DNA of 64,000 nucleotides, taken from contig JAWKYB010000017.1 in assembly GCA_041396705.1 (NCBI GenBank), positions 1-64,000 on the forward strand. The letters are read 5' to 3'. The notes below the pieces were generated by a model. That model had not been told where the DNA came from, did no database searches, and saw only the letters and a program-made list of their open reading frames with translations. The translations under genes were made by a program, and so were the position numbers. Positions 56,062 to 64,000 of the stretch are shown in pieces. Each line of letters starts with the position of its first letter. Positions within the stretch are counted from its first letter, which is position 1. The stretch comes from Alphaproteobacteria bacterium. GTDB taxonomy: Bacteria > Pseudomonadota > Alphaproteobacteria > CALKHQ01.

Positions 56062-58723
56062 ATGGACGAAAGGGGTGTGGCTGGCGATCTGACCGGCCCA
56101 CCCGGTCACCTGCACGAGAACCGGGTGCTGCGCATGATCCTGGATGCGGTACCCTCGCGGATCTGGTTCATGGACCGCGAGCACCGCACCCTGTTCGCCA
56201 ATCGCGAGGCGGCGCGGCTGGTCGGCGAGGACGCCGACGCCCTGATCGGCCGCCCGACGGCCGAGGTGATCGGCGCGGAGAGCTTCAGGGCCGACCTGAA
56301 GATGCGCGAGACCGCGCTGGCCGGCGGCATCGCCCGCTGGGCCGGCTGGGCGGTCTATGCCGACGGCGTGCGCCGCTTCACCGAGCGGGTGTTCCACCCG
56401 CACTACGGCCAGGACGGGACCGTCACCGGCTACTACGAGTTCGTGCGCGACACCACACAGGAGATGGCGGCGCAGGACGAGGCCCGCCGCTGGGCGCAGC
56501 TGCTGCACGACGCGGTCGAGAACCTGCCCGACGCGATCAGCGTCGAGGAGCCCGACGGTACGCTGGCGATCTGCAACCGCGCCTATGCCGAGCTGTACGG
56601 CACCGAGGCGGCGGCCCTGCTGGGCCGCAGCTTCGAGGACCGCATTCCGATCCTGCTGCAGCGGGTGACCGCGATCGCCGGCGAGCCGTTCGACCCGGCG
56701 GTCGACGACGGGGTGGCGCGCTTCGTGTCGCTGCGCCGCGAGGTGGCCCGGCCGGTGGAGATCTCGCTGGACGACGGCACCGAGCTGTTCATCCAGCGCG
56801 CGCTGACCAGCGAGGGTGGGCGCGCAGTGCTGATGACCGACGTGACCGCGCTGCGCCAGGGCCAGCGCGAGGCGGAGCAGGCCCGCCAGCTGCTCGAGGA
56901 CGCGATCGAGTGCGTGGCGCTGGGATTCGCCATATTCGATTCCGACGGCGGGCTGGTGGTCTGCAACACCCTGTTCCGCACCATGTGCTGCGCGCCGGCG
57001 CGGGCCGGGATCAGCTGGCGCGAAATCCTCCACGCCAGCGCCTGCGCCGGCTGGTTCGCCGGCGAGCAGGGCGACGCGGCGGCCTTCGCCGATGCGCACG
57101 AGCGCGCCCTGCACGACGGCAGCGCCGGGCCGGAGCTGGAGTTGACCGACGGGCGCCGGCTGCGGGTCTGGCGCCGCCGCACCCGGCTGGGCGGCAGCGT
57201 GCTGACGCTGACCGACGTGACCGAGCGCAGGCGGATGGAGCGCGAGCTGCGCCGGTCGGAGGACCTGGTCCGCCGCGTGTTGGAGGCCTGCCCCGGTGCC
57301 GATCACCATGGTGCGGGCGATCGACGGCGCGATCATCTACGAGACCGAGGCGTCGCGGGCGATGATGCTGTCCGAGGGACCGGGCGGCAGCACCCGCTCG
57401 CGCTGGCTGACGCCGGCGGCGCGCCAGGAATATGTCGAGCACCTGCGCCGGTTCGGCATGGTCGACAACTGGGAGCGGCAGTTCCGCCGCGGCGACGGCA
57501 CGCTGGTGTGGCTGGCGTTGTCGGCGCGGATGATCACCTATCGCGGCGAGGAGGTGATCGTCGCCACCGCCTACGACCTGACCGAGCGGCGCGCGGCCCA
57601 GGAGGAACTGGAGCGCCAGCGCGAGATCGCGCAGCAGGCCGAGAAGCTGGGCGCGCTGGGCGAGCTGCTGGCCGGGATCAGCCACGAGCTCAACAACCCG
57701 CTGTCGGTGCTGGTCGGCCAGGCCGCGATCCTGCGCGAGACCACCCGCGACGCCGCCGTCGGCCGCCGGGTGGAGAAGATCGCCGAGGCCGCCGACCGCT
57801 GCGCCCGCATCGTGCGCAGCTTCCTGGCGATGGCGCGCCAGGGCCCGGCCCTGCTCGACCGGGTCGACGTCAACGCGGTGGTGCACAGCGGGGCGGAGAT
57901 CGCGCTGGCCCAGATCAACGAAAGCGGTGCCGCACTGGAGCTGCACCTGGCCCGCGGCCTGCCGATGGCCTGGGCCGATGCCGACCAGATCCGGCAGGTG
58001 GTGGTCAACCTGCTGGTCAACGCCGCCCATGCGCTGCGCGACTTCGCGGGGCCGCGCCGGATCGAGATGGAGACGTCGGCGCAGGCCGACGGCACGCTGC
58101 TGCGCATCGACGTGGCCGACAGCGGGCCGGGGGTGCCGGCCAACATCCGTTCGCGCGTGTTCGAACCGCTGTTCACCACCAAGCAGGTCGGCCAGGGCAC
58201 CGGCATCGGCCTGACCCTGTGCCACCGCATCGTCAGCGCCCATGGCGGGCGGATCCAACTGCTGTCGCCGCCGGAGGGGGGTGCGCTTCTGCGGGTGGAA
58301 CTGCCGGCCGCGCCGGCGGCCGCGGCCGTGGGCACCGACGTGGTGGAGGAAGAGGCGGTCGGCGCGCTGCGCATTCTGGTGGTGGACGACGACGTCGCCG
58401 TGTCGCAGACCACCTCGGAGGTGCTGGCGCTCGACGGCCACAGCGTCGACTGCGCGGCATCCGCCGAGGAGGCGATGGGCATGATCCGCCGCCGCCGCTA
58501 CGACATCGTCATCACCGACGTGCGCATGCCCGGCACCGACGGCCTGCAGTTCCATGCCGCGCTTGCGCGGGATCGGCCCGATGTCGCCGACAGGCTGGTG
58601 TTCGCCACCGGCGACATGCTGAGCCCGCAACTGGCGCGGGCGCTGCGGGCGACCGGACGGCCGTGCCTGGAGAAACCGTTCCTGCCCAGCGATGTGCGCG
58701 CGATCCTCGACGCGCTGATGTAG
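56062..58723 (+). pseudogene. Hybrid histidine kinase with four PAS regions, single frameshift
   Basis: Start ATG 56062 after GGGAG; an ATG at 56023 lacks a ribosome site. Three PAS regions (about residues 25-400: ILDAVPSRIWFMDREHRTLF, ENLPDAISVEEPDGT, AIECVALGFAIFDSDGG), then at 57291-57294 a CCCC run where CCC would keep the frame: RVLEACP in one frame continues as VPITMVRAIDGAIIYETEA in the next. Next come a fourth PAS, the H-box GISHELNNPLSVL (phosphorylated His), NLLVNAAHAL, DSGPGVPANIRSR and GQGTGIGLTLC of the ATPase, and a C-terminal receiver (ILVVDDDVAV, VITDVRMPGTDG). About 886 residues if restored. Pairs with the regulator 25 bases downstream. Confidence 0.85.
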
Positions 58724-58748
58724 TATCAGCGGATCGGAACGGACAGCG

Positions 58749-59486
58749 ATGGATGGAACCGTGGTCGCGACCGGACGACACCGGGTGGTCATCGTCGACG
58801 ACGAGCCGGACGTGCGCGAGACGTTCGGCGACTACCTGGCCATGCACGACTTCGACGTGATGCTGTTCGACGGCGCCGCGGCGCTGCGCCGTTGGCTGGA
58901 CGACGGCGGCAGCTTCGACGTGGCCCTGCTCGACATCTCGATGCCGGGCGAGGACGGGCTGTCGCTGGCGCGGCACCTGCGCGAGCGCACCAAGGCCGGC
59001 GTGGTGATGGTCAGCGCCCACGGCGACCCGATCGACCGCGTGGTCGGGCTGGAAATGGGCGCCGACGACTATCTCGCCAAGCCGGTCGAGCTGCGCGAGC
59101 TCGTCGCCCGGGTGAAGGCTGTGCTGCGCCGCACCCACGTGCCGCCGGCGCCGGTCGACGCGCCGCCGCCGACCACGATCGCAGTCGGCCCGATGACGCT
59201 GGACCTCGACGCACGCCGCCTGATCGACGCCGCCGGCGGCGAGGTGCCGCTGACGGCGATGGAGTTCGATCTGCTGCGCGTGCTGGCCGAGCGGCCGAAC
59301 CGCGTGCTGTCGCGCGAGCAGCTGCTGGACCTGTCGCACAAGCGCAGCGACGAGCCGTTCGACCGCTCGATCGACATCCGCATCGCCCGCATCCGGCGCA
59401 AGATCGAGCACGACCCCGGCCGGCCGCAGATCATCAAGACCGTGCGCGGCGCCGGCTACGTGTTCTCGCGGGGCGAAGGCCGGTAG
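58749..59486 (+). CDS. OmpR-family response regulator
   Basis: 245 residues. Receiver domain with VVIVDDEPD, phosphorylated Asp62 in LLDISMPGEDG, the Lys of AKPVEL; then a winged-helix output domain (LTAMEFDLLRVLAERPNRVL, LSREQLLDL, RSIDIRIARIRRKIE, IIKTVRGAGYVF). Transcription factor controlled by the adjacent hybrid kinase, which has its own receiver, so the phosphorelay order would be kinase to own receiver or directly to this protein. Target genes unknown. Confidence 0.93.
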   Translation: MDGTVVATGRHRVVIVDDEPDVRETFGDYLAMHDFDVMLFDGAAALRRWLDDGGSFDVALLDISMPGEDGLSLARHLRERTKAGVVMVSAHGDPIDRVVGLEMGADDYLAKPVELRELVARVKAVLRRTHVPPAPVDAPPPTTIAVGPMTLDLDARRLIDAAGGEVPLTAMEFDLLRVLAERPNRVLSREQLLDLSHKRSDEPFDRSIDIRIARIRRKIEHDPGRPQIIKTVRGAGYVFSRGEGR

Positions 59487-59564
59487 CCAGGGCCTGTAGG
59501 TCGGCGCGCCGACATCGTGTGGACATTTGCGGCCGCCATATGCGGCGGCGTGGCGCTCCGCGTT

Positions 59565-59587
59565 GGCCCCGCTTGACCGACGGGGCC
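59565..59587. terminator. Hairpin between response regulator and lpdA
   Basis: GGCCCCG, nine-base loop, CGGGGCC in the 138-base region where the two convergent transcripts meet; a second inverted pair (GCCGCC / GGCGGC) lies just before it. No T-runs. Confidence 0.45.
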
Positions 59588-59624
59588 GGGGCGGGCGGCT
59601 TCGGCCCTGGTCTGCCGGCGCCGC

Positions 59625-61034
59625 TCAGATGTGGATGGCGCGCCCCTCGGCGGCCAGGGCCGCCTCCTTCACCGCCTCGTTCAGGGTCGGGTGGCCGTGG
59701 CAGGTACGGGCGATGTCCTCCGCGGCGGCGCCGAACTCCATGCCCACCACGATCTCGTGGATCAGCGTGCCGGCATCGGGCCCGATGATGTGAGCGCCCA
59801 GCACCTTGTCGGTCTCGGCATGGGCCAGGATCTTCACGGTGCCGTCGGTGTCGCCGCTGGCCTTGGCCCGGCTGTTGGCGGTGAACGGGAACTTGCCGAC
59901 CTTGTAGGGGACGCCGGCCTCCTTCAGCTGTTCCTCGGTCTTGCCGACGCTGGCGACCTCCGGCCACGTGTAGACGATGCCGGGGATGACGTCGTAGTTC
60001 ACGTGCGCCTTCTCGCCGCCCAGGATCTCGGCCACCGCGACGCCTTCCTCCTCCGCCTTGTGCGCCAGCATCGCGCCGGGAATGCAGTCGCCGATGGCAT
60101 AGATGCCGGGTACGCTGGTCTGGAACGCCGCGTCGACGGTGATGAAGCCGCGCTTGTCGCGGGCGATGCCGAGCTCGTCGAGGCCGAGGTCCTCGACATA
60201 GGGCCGCCGGCCGATCGACAGCAGCACCACGTCGGCTTCCATGGTTTCGGCCGCGCCGCCGGCGGCCGGCTCCAGCGTCAGGGTGACCCCCTTCTTCGAC
60301 GCCTTCGCAGCGGTGACCTTGGTGCCGAGCTTGAAGGTGAAGCCCTGCTTGCCGAGCACGCGCTGGAACAGCTTCGAGATCTCGCCGTCCATGCCGGGCG
60401 TGATGCGGTCGAGGAACTCCACCACCGTGACCTCCGCCCCCAGCCGCCGCCAGACCGAGCCCATCTCCAGGCCGATATAGCCGCCGCCGATCACCACCAG
60501 GTGCTTCGGCACCGCCTGCAGCGTCAGTGCGCCGGTCGAGGTGACGATGCGCTGCTCGTCGACCTCGACGCCCGGCAGCGGCATGGACTCCGAGCCGGTG
60601 GCGATGACGATCGAGTCCGCCGTCAGCGTCGAGGTCTCGCCGTCGGCGTCGGTCACCTGCACCTTGCCGGGCGCCAGGATTCGGCCGGTGCCCTCGATCC
60701 ACTCGATGTCGTTCTTGTCGAACAGGAAGGCGATGCCCTTGGTCAGGTCCTTCACCACCTTGTCCTTGCGCGCCAGCATGGCGGCGAGGTCGAGCCCGAC
60801 GCCGCCGATCTTGATGCCGTGCGCCGCCAGGCCGTGCTGGGCCTCGGCGTAGAGCTCGGAGGACTGCAGCAGCGCCTTGGACGGGATGCAGCCGACATTG
60901 AGGCAGGTGCCGCCCAGCGCGCCGCGCTTCTCGATCACGCCCACCTCCAGGCCGAGCTGGGCGGCGCGGATGGCCGAGACGTAGCCGCCGGGACCGGCGC
61001 CGATGTAGAGCACGTCGAAGTCTGTGTCGGCCAT
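59625..61034 (-). CDS. lpdA: Dihydrolipoamide dehydrogenase
   Basis: 469 residues from ATG 61034. FAD motif VLYIGAGPGGYVSAIRAA, redox disulfide GGTCLNVGCIPSKALL, NAD motif VIGGGYIGLEMGSVW, the second FAD motif IYAIGDCIPGAMLAHKAEEEG and the His-Glu end HAHPTLNEA-type (CHGHPTLNEAVKEA). E3 component that reoxidises lipoyl groups of pyruvate or 2-oxoglutarate dehydrogenase. No E1 or E2 genes are adjacent; it stands as an isolated copy here. Confidence 0.96.
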   Translation of the reverse strand: MADTDFDVLYIGAGPGGYVSAIRAAQLGLEVGVIEKRGALGGTCLNVGCIPSKALLQSSELYAEAQHGLAAHGIKIGGVGLDLAAMLARKDKVVKDLTKGIAFLFDKNDIEWIEGTGRILAPGKVQVTDADGETSTLTADSIVIATGSESMPLPGVEVDEQRIVTSTGALTLQAVPKHLVVIGGGYIGLEMGSVWRRLGAEVTVVEFLDRITPGMDGEISKLFQRVLGKQGFTFKLGTKVTAAKASKKGVTLTLEPAAGGAAETMEADVVLLSIGRRPYVEDLGLDELGIARDKRGFITVDAAFQTSVPGIYAIGDCIPGAMLAHKAEEEGVAVAEILGGEKAHVNYDVIPGIVYTWPEVASVGKTEEQLKEAGVPYKVGKFPFTANSRAKASGDTDGTVKILAHAETDKVLGAHIIGPDAGTLIHEIVVGMEFGAAAEDIARTCHGHPTLNEAVKEAALAAEGRAIHI

Positions 61035-61186
61035 GGGAGTTCCTGTCGAACGCTATGGGGCAGGGATGCTGACACCGAAAATGCCGCAACCGCCGCACCG
61101 CGGCAAGGCGGGTGCCCGCCCTGCCGCGCATGGCGGCCATGCGTGCCGCACCGGCGATCAATATTGTGCGAGTGCGAACAAATCCA

Positions 61187-61214
61187 TTGCGCACTGCAAA
61201 ACGGCGCCTATATC
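61187..61214 (+). promoter_or_regulatory. Probable promoter of the small XRE gene
   Basis: -35 TTGCGC (61187-61192), 16-base spacer, -10 TATATC (61209-61214), about 78 bases before the ATG at 61292. Two GTGCGA repeats lie just upstream. Confidence 0.45.
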
Positions 61215-61291
61215 ATGGTCGCCGGATGCCCACGGATTGGGCCCGGACGGCCGCACATTTCGGCCGGATCGCTTCCAGATGAGGTAGTCAG

Positions 61292-61531
61292 ATGTTGCTC
61301 GAGGATTGCGGCGCCGTGGTCAGTGCGCTGCGGAGCCATGCGTTCATGACCCAGGCCGAGCTGGCCGAGATGATGTTGCGCTCGCCGGCCGAGGTCGCGG
61401 CGATCGAGGAGGGCCAGCAGCCGCTGGTCGAGGCCGACCTGCGTGCGCTTGCGCGCATCTTCGGGCTGAACGAGGCGCGCCTGATGCAGCTTGCCCGCCC
61501 CGCCAATATCGGCACCAAGGTCGCCGCCTGA
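61292..61531 (+). CDS. Small XRE-family DNA-binding protein
   Basis: 79 residues from ATG 61292 after GAGG. One HTH domain: FMTQAELAEMMLRSPAEVAAIEEGQ, then LVEADLRALARIFGLNEARLMQLA, of the Cro/C1 type without an effector domain. Single gene, no partner visible, so it is not an evident toxin-antitoxin half. Targets unknown. Confidence 0.8.
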   Translation: MLLEDCGAVVSALRSHAFMTQAELAEMMLRSPAEVAAIEEGQQPLVEADLRALARIFGLNEARLMQLARPANIGTKVAA

Positions 61532-61575
61532 CCGATTTGCGGACCCGCCGGCAGGCGCCGGCGGGCCCAACCTGC

Positions 61576-61962
61576 TCACGCCGGCCCGGTGCGGGTGAAC
61601 AGCCCGATCGAATTGCCGTCCGGATCGCAGCAATAGGCGAACCGTCCCGCCGGGATCGCGATCGGCGGCGAGACCACCGTGCCGCCGGCCTGTTCCAGTC
61701 GCGCCACCGCATCCTCCAGCCTGTCGGGCACCAGCAGGTGCACCGTCGGCCCGGTGCCGTCGGCGGCCGGCTTGCCGGGATAGAGGTGGCCGGCGACGCC
61801 GCTGCCGTTCTCGGTCGGGAACACCGCCATCGGATTGGGGCCCATGTTGTCGACCCGGTTCAGCCGGGTGGCGAACACCGCCTCGTAGAAGCGGATCGCC
61901 TGGTCGAGGTCGCTGACCGGAATCTCGGCCCAGACCGTGAAGTTCGCCGGTGCACCACTCAT
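61576..61962 (-). CDS. VOC-family (glyoxalase-fold) protein
   Basis: 128 residues from ATG 61962 with GGGAGAA upstream. Two beta-alpha-beta-beta-beta modules: FTVWAEIPVSDLDQAIRFYEAVF and VHLLVPDRLEDAVARLEQAGG, then the metal-side motif RFAYCCDPDGNSIGLF. Glyoxalase, dioxygenase and resistance enzymes share this fold; the reaction is unknown. The downstream XRE gene converges with 44 bases between. Confidence 0.9.
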   Translation of the reverse strand: MSGAPANFTVWAEIPVSDLDQAIRFYEAVFATRLNRVDNMGPNPMAVFPTENGSGVAGHLYPGKPAADGTGPTVHLLVPDRLEDAVARLEQAGGTVVSPPIAIPAGRFAYCCDPDGNSIGLFTRTGPA

Positions 61963-62052
61963 TTCGCGTTCTCCCGTCGGATGGTTGACGGGACGAGTGT
62001 GCATGCCGTCTCCTGACAACATTTTGTCAGGAGACGGGGCGGCGACTGCGGT

Positions 62053-62886
62053 TCAGCCGTGCAGGCTCTGCACCCAGGTCCAGGCGCCGTCCAGCCAGCC
62101 GCGCGGCATCATGTGGCCGCCGTCGTGCAGGCACAGCTCGACCTGCTTGCCGCTGGCGCAGCTGGTCCATTCCTGGCATTCGAGCGAGCCCTCGACGACC
62201 ACCCGGTCCGGTTCCGGGCGGCACTGGTCCTGCGCGCGCCACAGCGCGACGGCGCGCAGCACATCGCCCTGGCGCCAGAGGCCGGCGATCGGCCGTCCCG
62301 CCATCGGCACCACCGTGTCGGCGGTGCCGTGCACGTGGCGCATGTTGACGGCGGCGGTCGGACAGCTGGTCGCCTGCGGCTCCCAGAACGCGCCGGCGAT
62401 CGGCGCGAAGGCGGCATAGTCGTCGCCGCGGTAGCAGGCGATGTCCCACGCCATCGAGCCGCCCTGGCTGAAGCCGGTGACCCAGAACAGCGCCTCGTCG
62501 ATCGGCCAGCGCGCCATCGCGTCGGCGCGAACCGCATCCATGAAGGCCAGCTCGTCGCGATCCTGCGACGGCGAGCCGACGTGCGACCAGGTCCTGTCGA
62601 CGCCGTTCGGCACGATCAGCAGGATGCCGCGTTCGGAAAAGGCGCGGACCAGGCCGTCGTTGCCCATCACCCCGGCCGCCGACGAGCCGTAGCCGTGGAA
62701 GAACACCGCCGCCGGCAGGGTCGAGCGGCCGTCCCAGCCTTCTGGCACGGCGACCCGGTAGACCCCGCCGTCGACCGCGCAGTCGCTGTCGCGGCCGCAC
62801 GCCGCGGCGGTGCCCGAGATTGCGGCCACTCCGGCGCCCAGCGCTATTGCCGCGAGCACCGCCCTGCGCATGCTCCCATCCGTCAT
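62053..62886 (-). CDS. Exported esterase, PHB-depolymerase/LpqC-like
   Basis: 277 residues from ATG 62886. Signal peptide ending GTAAA; then VAVPEGWDGRSTLPAAVFFHG (oxyanion region), the nucleophile elbow GFSQGGSMAW, and HVHGTADTVVPMAG and DGGHMMPRGW for the acid and His. This matches the secreted esterase family of polyhydroxybutyrate depolymerases and feruloyl esterases. Cys pairs (CGRDSDC, CQEWTSC) suit an exported protein. Substrate unknown. Confidence 0.87.
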   Translation of the reverse strand: MTDGSMRRAVLAAIALGAGVAAISGTAAACGRDSDCAVDGGVYRVAVPEGWDGRSTLPAAVFFHGYGSSAAGVMGNDGLVRAFSERGILLIVPNGVDRTWSHVGSPSQDRDELAFMDAVRADAMARWPIDEALFWVTGFSQGGSMAWDIACYRGDDYAAFAPIAGAFWEPQATSCPTAAVNMRHVHGTADTVVPMAGRPIAGLWRQGDVLRAVALWRAQDQCRPEPDRVVVEGSLECQEWTSCASGKQVELCLHDGGHMMPRGWLDGAWTWVQSLHG

Positions 62887-63010
62887 GCCCTCGCCTCCAT
62901 GCCGCCTCGCCGGTGTGCCGGCGCGGAGGCACGCTAGCGTTGCCGGACGGGCCTGTCCGCTCACAACTCGGCGACCGTGCGGCACCGGACGGGGCGCGCC
63001 ACCGGTCGAG

Positions 63011-63039
63011 TTGACCCTGTCCGGAGCGGTGGATATGGT
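63011..63039 (+). promoter_or_regulatory. Promoter of glyQ
   Basis: -35 TTGACC (63011-63016), 17-base spacer, -10 TATGGT (63034-63039), about 54 bases before the glyQ start; expected transcription start near 63046. Confidence 0.65.
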
Positions 63040-63092
63040 GCGCCGCACCATGGCCATGGCCGGCCATTTCAACACGTCTGGCAGAGCACCCG

Positions 63093-63962
63093 ATGGCCGC
63101 TCCATCCTTCCAGGACCTGATCCTGCGCCTGCAGCGCTTCTGGGCCGACCGCGGCTGCGTGATCCTGCAACCCTATGACGTCGAGATGGGCGCCGGCACC
63201 TTCCACCCGGCGACCACGCTGCGCGCGCTTGGGCCGGAGCCGTGGCGCGCCGCCTATGTCCAGCCGTCGCGCCGGCCCACCGACGGGCGCTATGGCGAGA
63301 ATCCGAACCGGCTGCAGCACTACTACCAGTTCCAGGCGATCCTGAAGCCGGCGCCGGAGGACAGCCAGACGCTCTATCTCGACAGCCTGCGCGAGCTCGG
63401 CATCGACCCGCTGGCCCACGACATCCGCTTCGTCGAGGACGACTGGGAAAGCCCGACGCTGGGCGCCTGGGGCCTGGGCTGGGAGGTGTGGTGCGACGGC
63501 ATGGAGGTGTCGCAATACACCTATTTCCAGCAGGTCGGCGGCATCGAGTGCGACCCGACCTCGACCGAGCTGACCTACGGGCTGGAGCGGCTGGCGATGT
63601 ACGTCCAGGGGGTCGACAACGTCTACGACCTCGACTTCAACGGCGCCGGCACGACCTATGGCGACGTGTACAAGCAGAACGAGGTCGAGTTCTCCGGCTT
63701 CAACTTCGAGCACGCCAACACCGAGCGGCTGTTCCGCCACTTCGGCGACGCCGAGGCGGAATGCGCCGCCCTGCTGGCGGCGAAGCTGCCGCTGCCGGCC
63801 TACGACCAGTGCATCAAGGCCAGCCACCTGTTCAACCTGCTCGACGCCCGCGGCGTCATCTCGGTGACCGAGCGCCAGGCCTATATCGGCCGCGTCCGCG
63901 CGCTGGCCAAGGGCTGCGCCGAGGCCTGGCTCGCCAGCCGCGGCCACGCGGCAGCGGCGTGA
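63093..63962 (+). CDS. glyQ: Glycyl-tRNA synthetase alpha subunit
   Basis: 289 residues, complete. Class II synthetase subunit of the bacterial alpha2-beta2 GlyRS: SFQDLILRLQRFWADRGCVI at the start, PYDVEMGAGTFHPATTLRAL, AYVQPSRRPTDGRYGENPNR, the VQPSRRP and EDDWESPTLGAWGLGWE segments and YGLERLAMYVQG, all invariant in GlyQ. It binds glycine and ATP and works with GlyS. glyS is expected next, but the visible downstream 36 bases do not resemble its start. Confidence 0.97.
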   Translation: MAAPSFQDLILRLQRFWADRGCVILQPYDVEMGAGTFHPATTLRALGPEPWRAAYVQPSRRPTDGRYGENPNRLQHYYQFQAILKPAPEDSQTLYLDSLRELGIDPLAHDIRFVEDDWESPTLGAWGLGWEVWCDGMEVSQYTYFQQVGGIECDPTSTELTYGLERLAMYVQGVDNVYDLDFNGAGTTYGDVYKQNEVEFSGFNFEHANTERLFRHFGDAEAECAALLAAKLPLPAYDQCIKASHLFNLLDARGVISVTERQAYIGRVRALAKGCAEAWLASRGHAAAA

Positions 63963-63964
63963 CG

Positions 63965-64000
63965 ATGGTCGCCATCGAGGCAACGCGCCTTCCTTCTCGC
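63965..64000 (+). CDS. Possible start of the next gene, cut by the window end
   Basis: ATG 63965, two bases after the glyQ stop, opens a frame that runs to the window end (MVAIEATRLPSR). It does not resemble the GlyS N-terminus. Too short to assess, so low confidence. Confidence 0.25.
   Translation, partial: MVAIEATRLPSR

Noticed and set aside
61292..61962. Small XRE gene as half of a toxin-antitoxin pair
   Set aside because: The neighbouring VOC protein is not a toxin and lies on the other strand.

Overview
The window is 64 kb of very GC-rich, gene-dense DNA with alphaproteobacterial gene content. It carries a DUF1465 gene of the RcdA type beside rpmE, a GlnT-type glutamine synthetase, separate GlyRS alpha-subunit coding, lpdA, xerC, and many GSTs and small DUF1127/ABM/VOC proteins. 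The combination suggests a member of the Rhodospirillales or a related order. This is inferred from gene content; no 16S or other marker is present. I saw no rRNA, tRNA or CRISPR array.

Layout. 0-5 kb holds housekeeping genes: the carA 3' end, a lipoprotein, a GST, an M17 aminopeptidase, an alpha/beta hydrolase and a broken glycosyltransferase. 5.2-10.7 kb is a degraded, partly foreign segment. It has three small secreted or lipoprotein genes that read only across several frames, an intact toxin-first type II toxin-antitoxin pair with its own promoter and operator, an AT-rich stretch, and an IS481 transposase remnant. 10.7-24.2 kb carries glnT, an SDR/epimerase, an SGNH hydrolase, two ABM-domain genes flanking an amplified palindromic repeat array, an ABC-B exporter, rpmE, an RcdA-like gene, an hsp20 gene with a sigma-32 promoter and RNA-thermometer-like leader, a divergent GST/marR pair sharing three operator-like palindromes, a thioesterase, a hydrolase, a P450, a DMT transporter and a solitary FliN-like gene.

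24.4-35.2 kb is the most unusual part. Three large co-directional genes encode two paralogous secreted proteins (TPR/Sel1-like plus degenerate transglutaminase-like regions) and a 1,800-residue exported protein with repeated PPC-like domains, discoidin-like regions and two vWA domains with intact MIDAS motifs. A DM13 lipoprotein gene converges on it. I know of no described system with this composition; its joint function is inference.

35.7-54 kb holds an acyl-CoA synthetase diverging from an M3 oligoendopeptidase, two secreted proteins of unknown function, a sugar ABC importer operon (permease broken), small membrane proteins, a DUF3179 protein, gloB, an SLC13/TrkA-C permease, a PuuB-like oxidase, a GH46 chitosanase and xerC. 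54-64 kb has an orphan strong terminator (possible sRNA), an RTX-repeat protein, a DUF1127 protein, a hybrid histidine kinase (single frameshift) with an OmpR-type regulator, lpdA, a small XRE protein, a VOC protein, a PHB-depolymerase-like esterase and glyQ.

At least twelve genes need one or more frame changes to restore a family-like protein. Some are single-base changes in C or G runs, compatible with sequencing error. Others (5.2-8.3 kb, 27.2-29.7 kb, 41.9-42.2 kb) have many and may be real pseudogenes. Raw reads would decide. Start positions were chosen by family length and visible Shine-Dalgarno sequences; all motif and position calls were made by eye.
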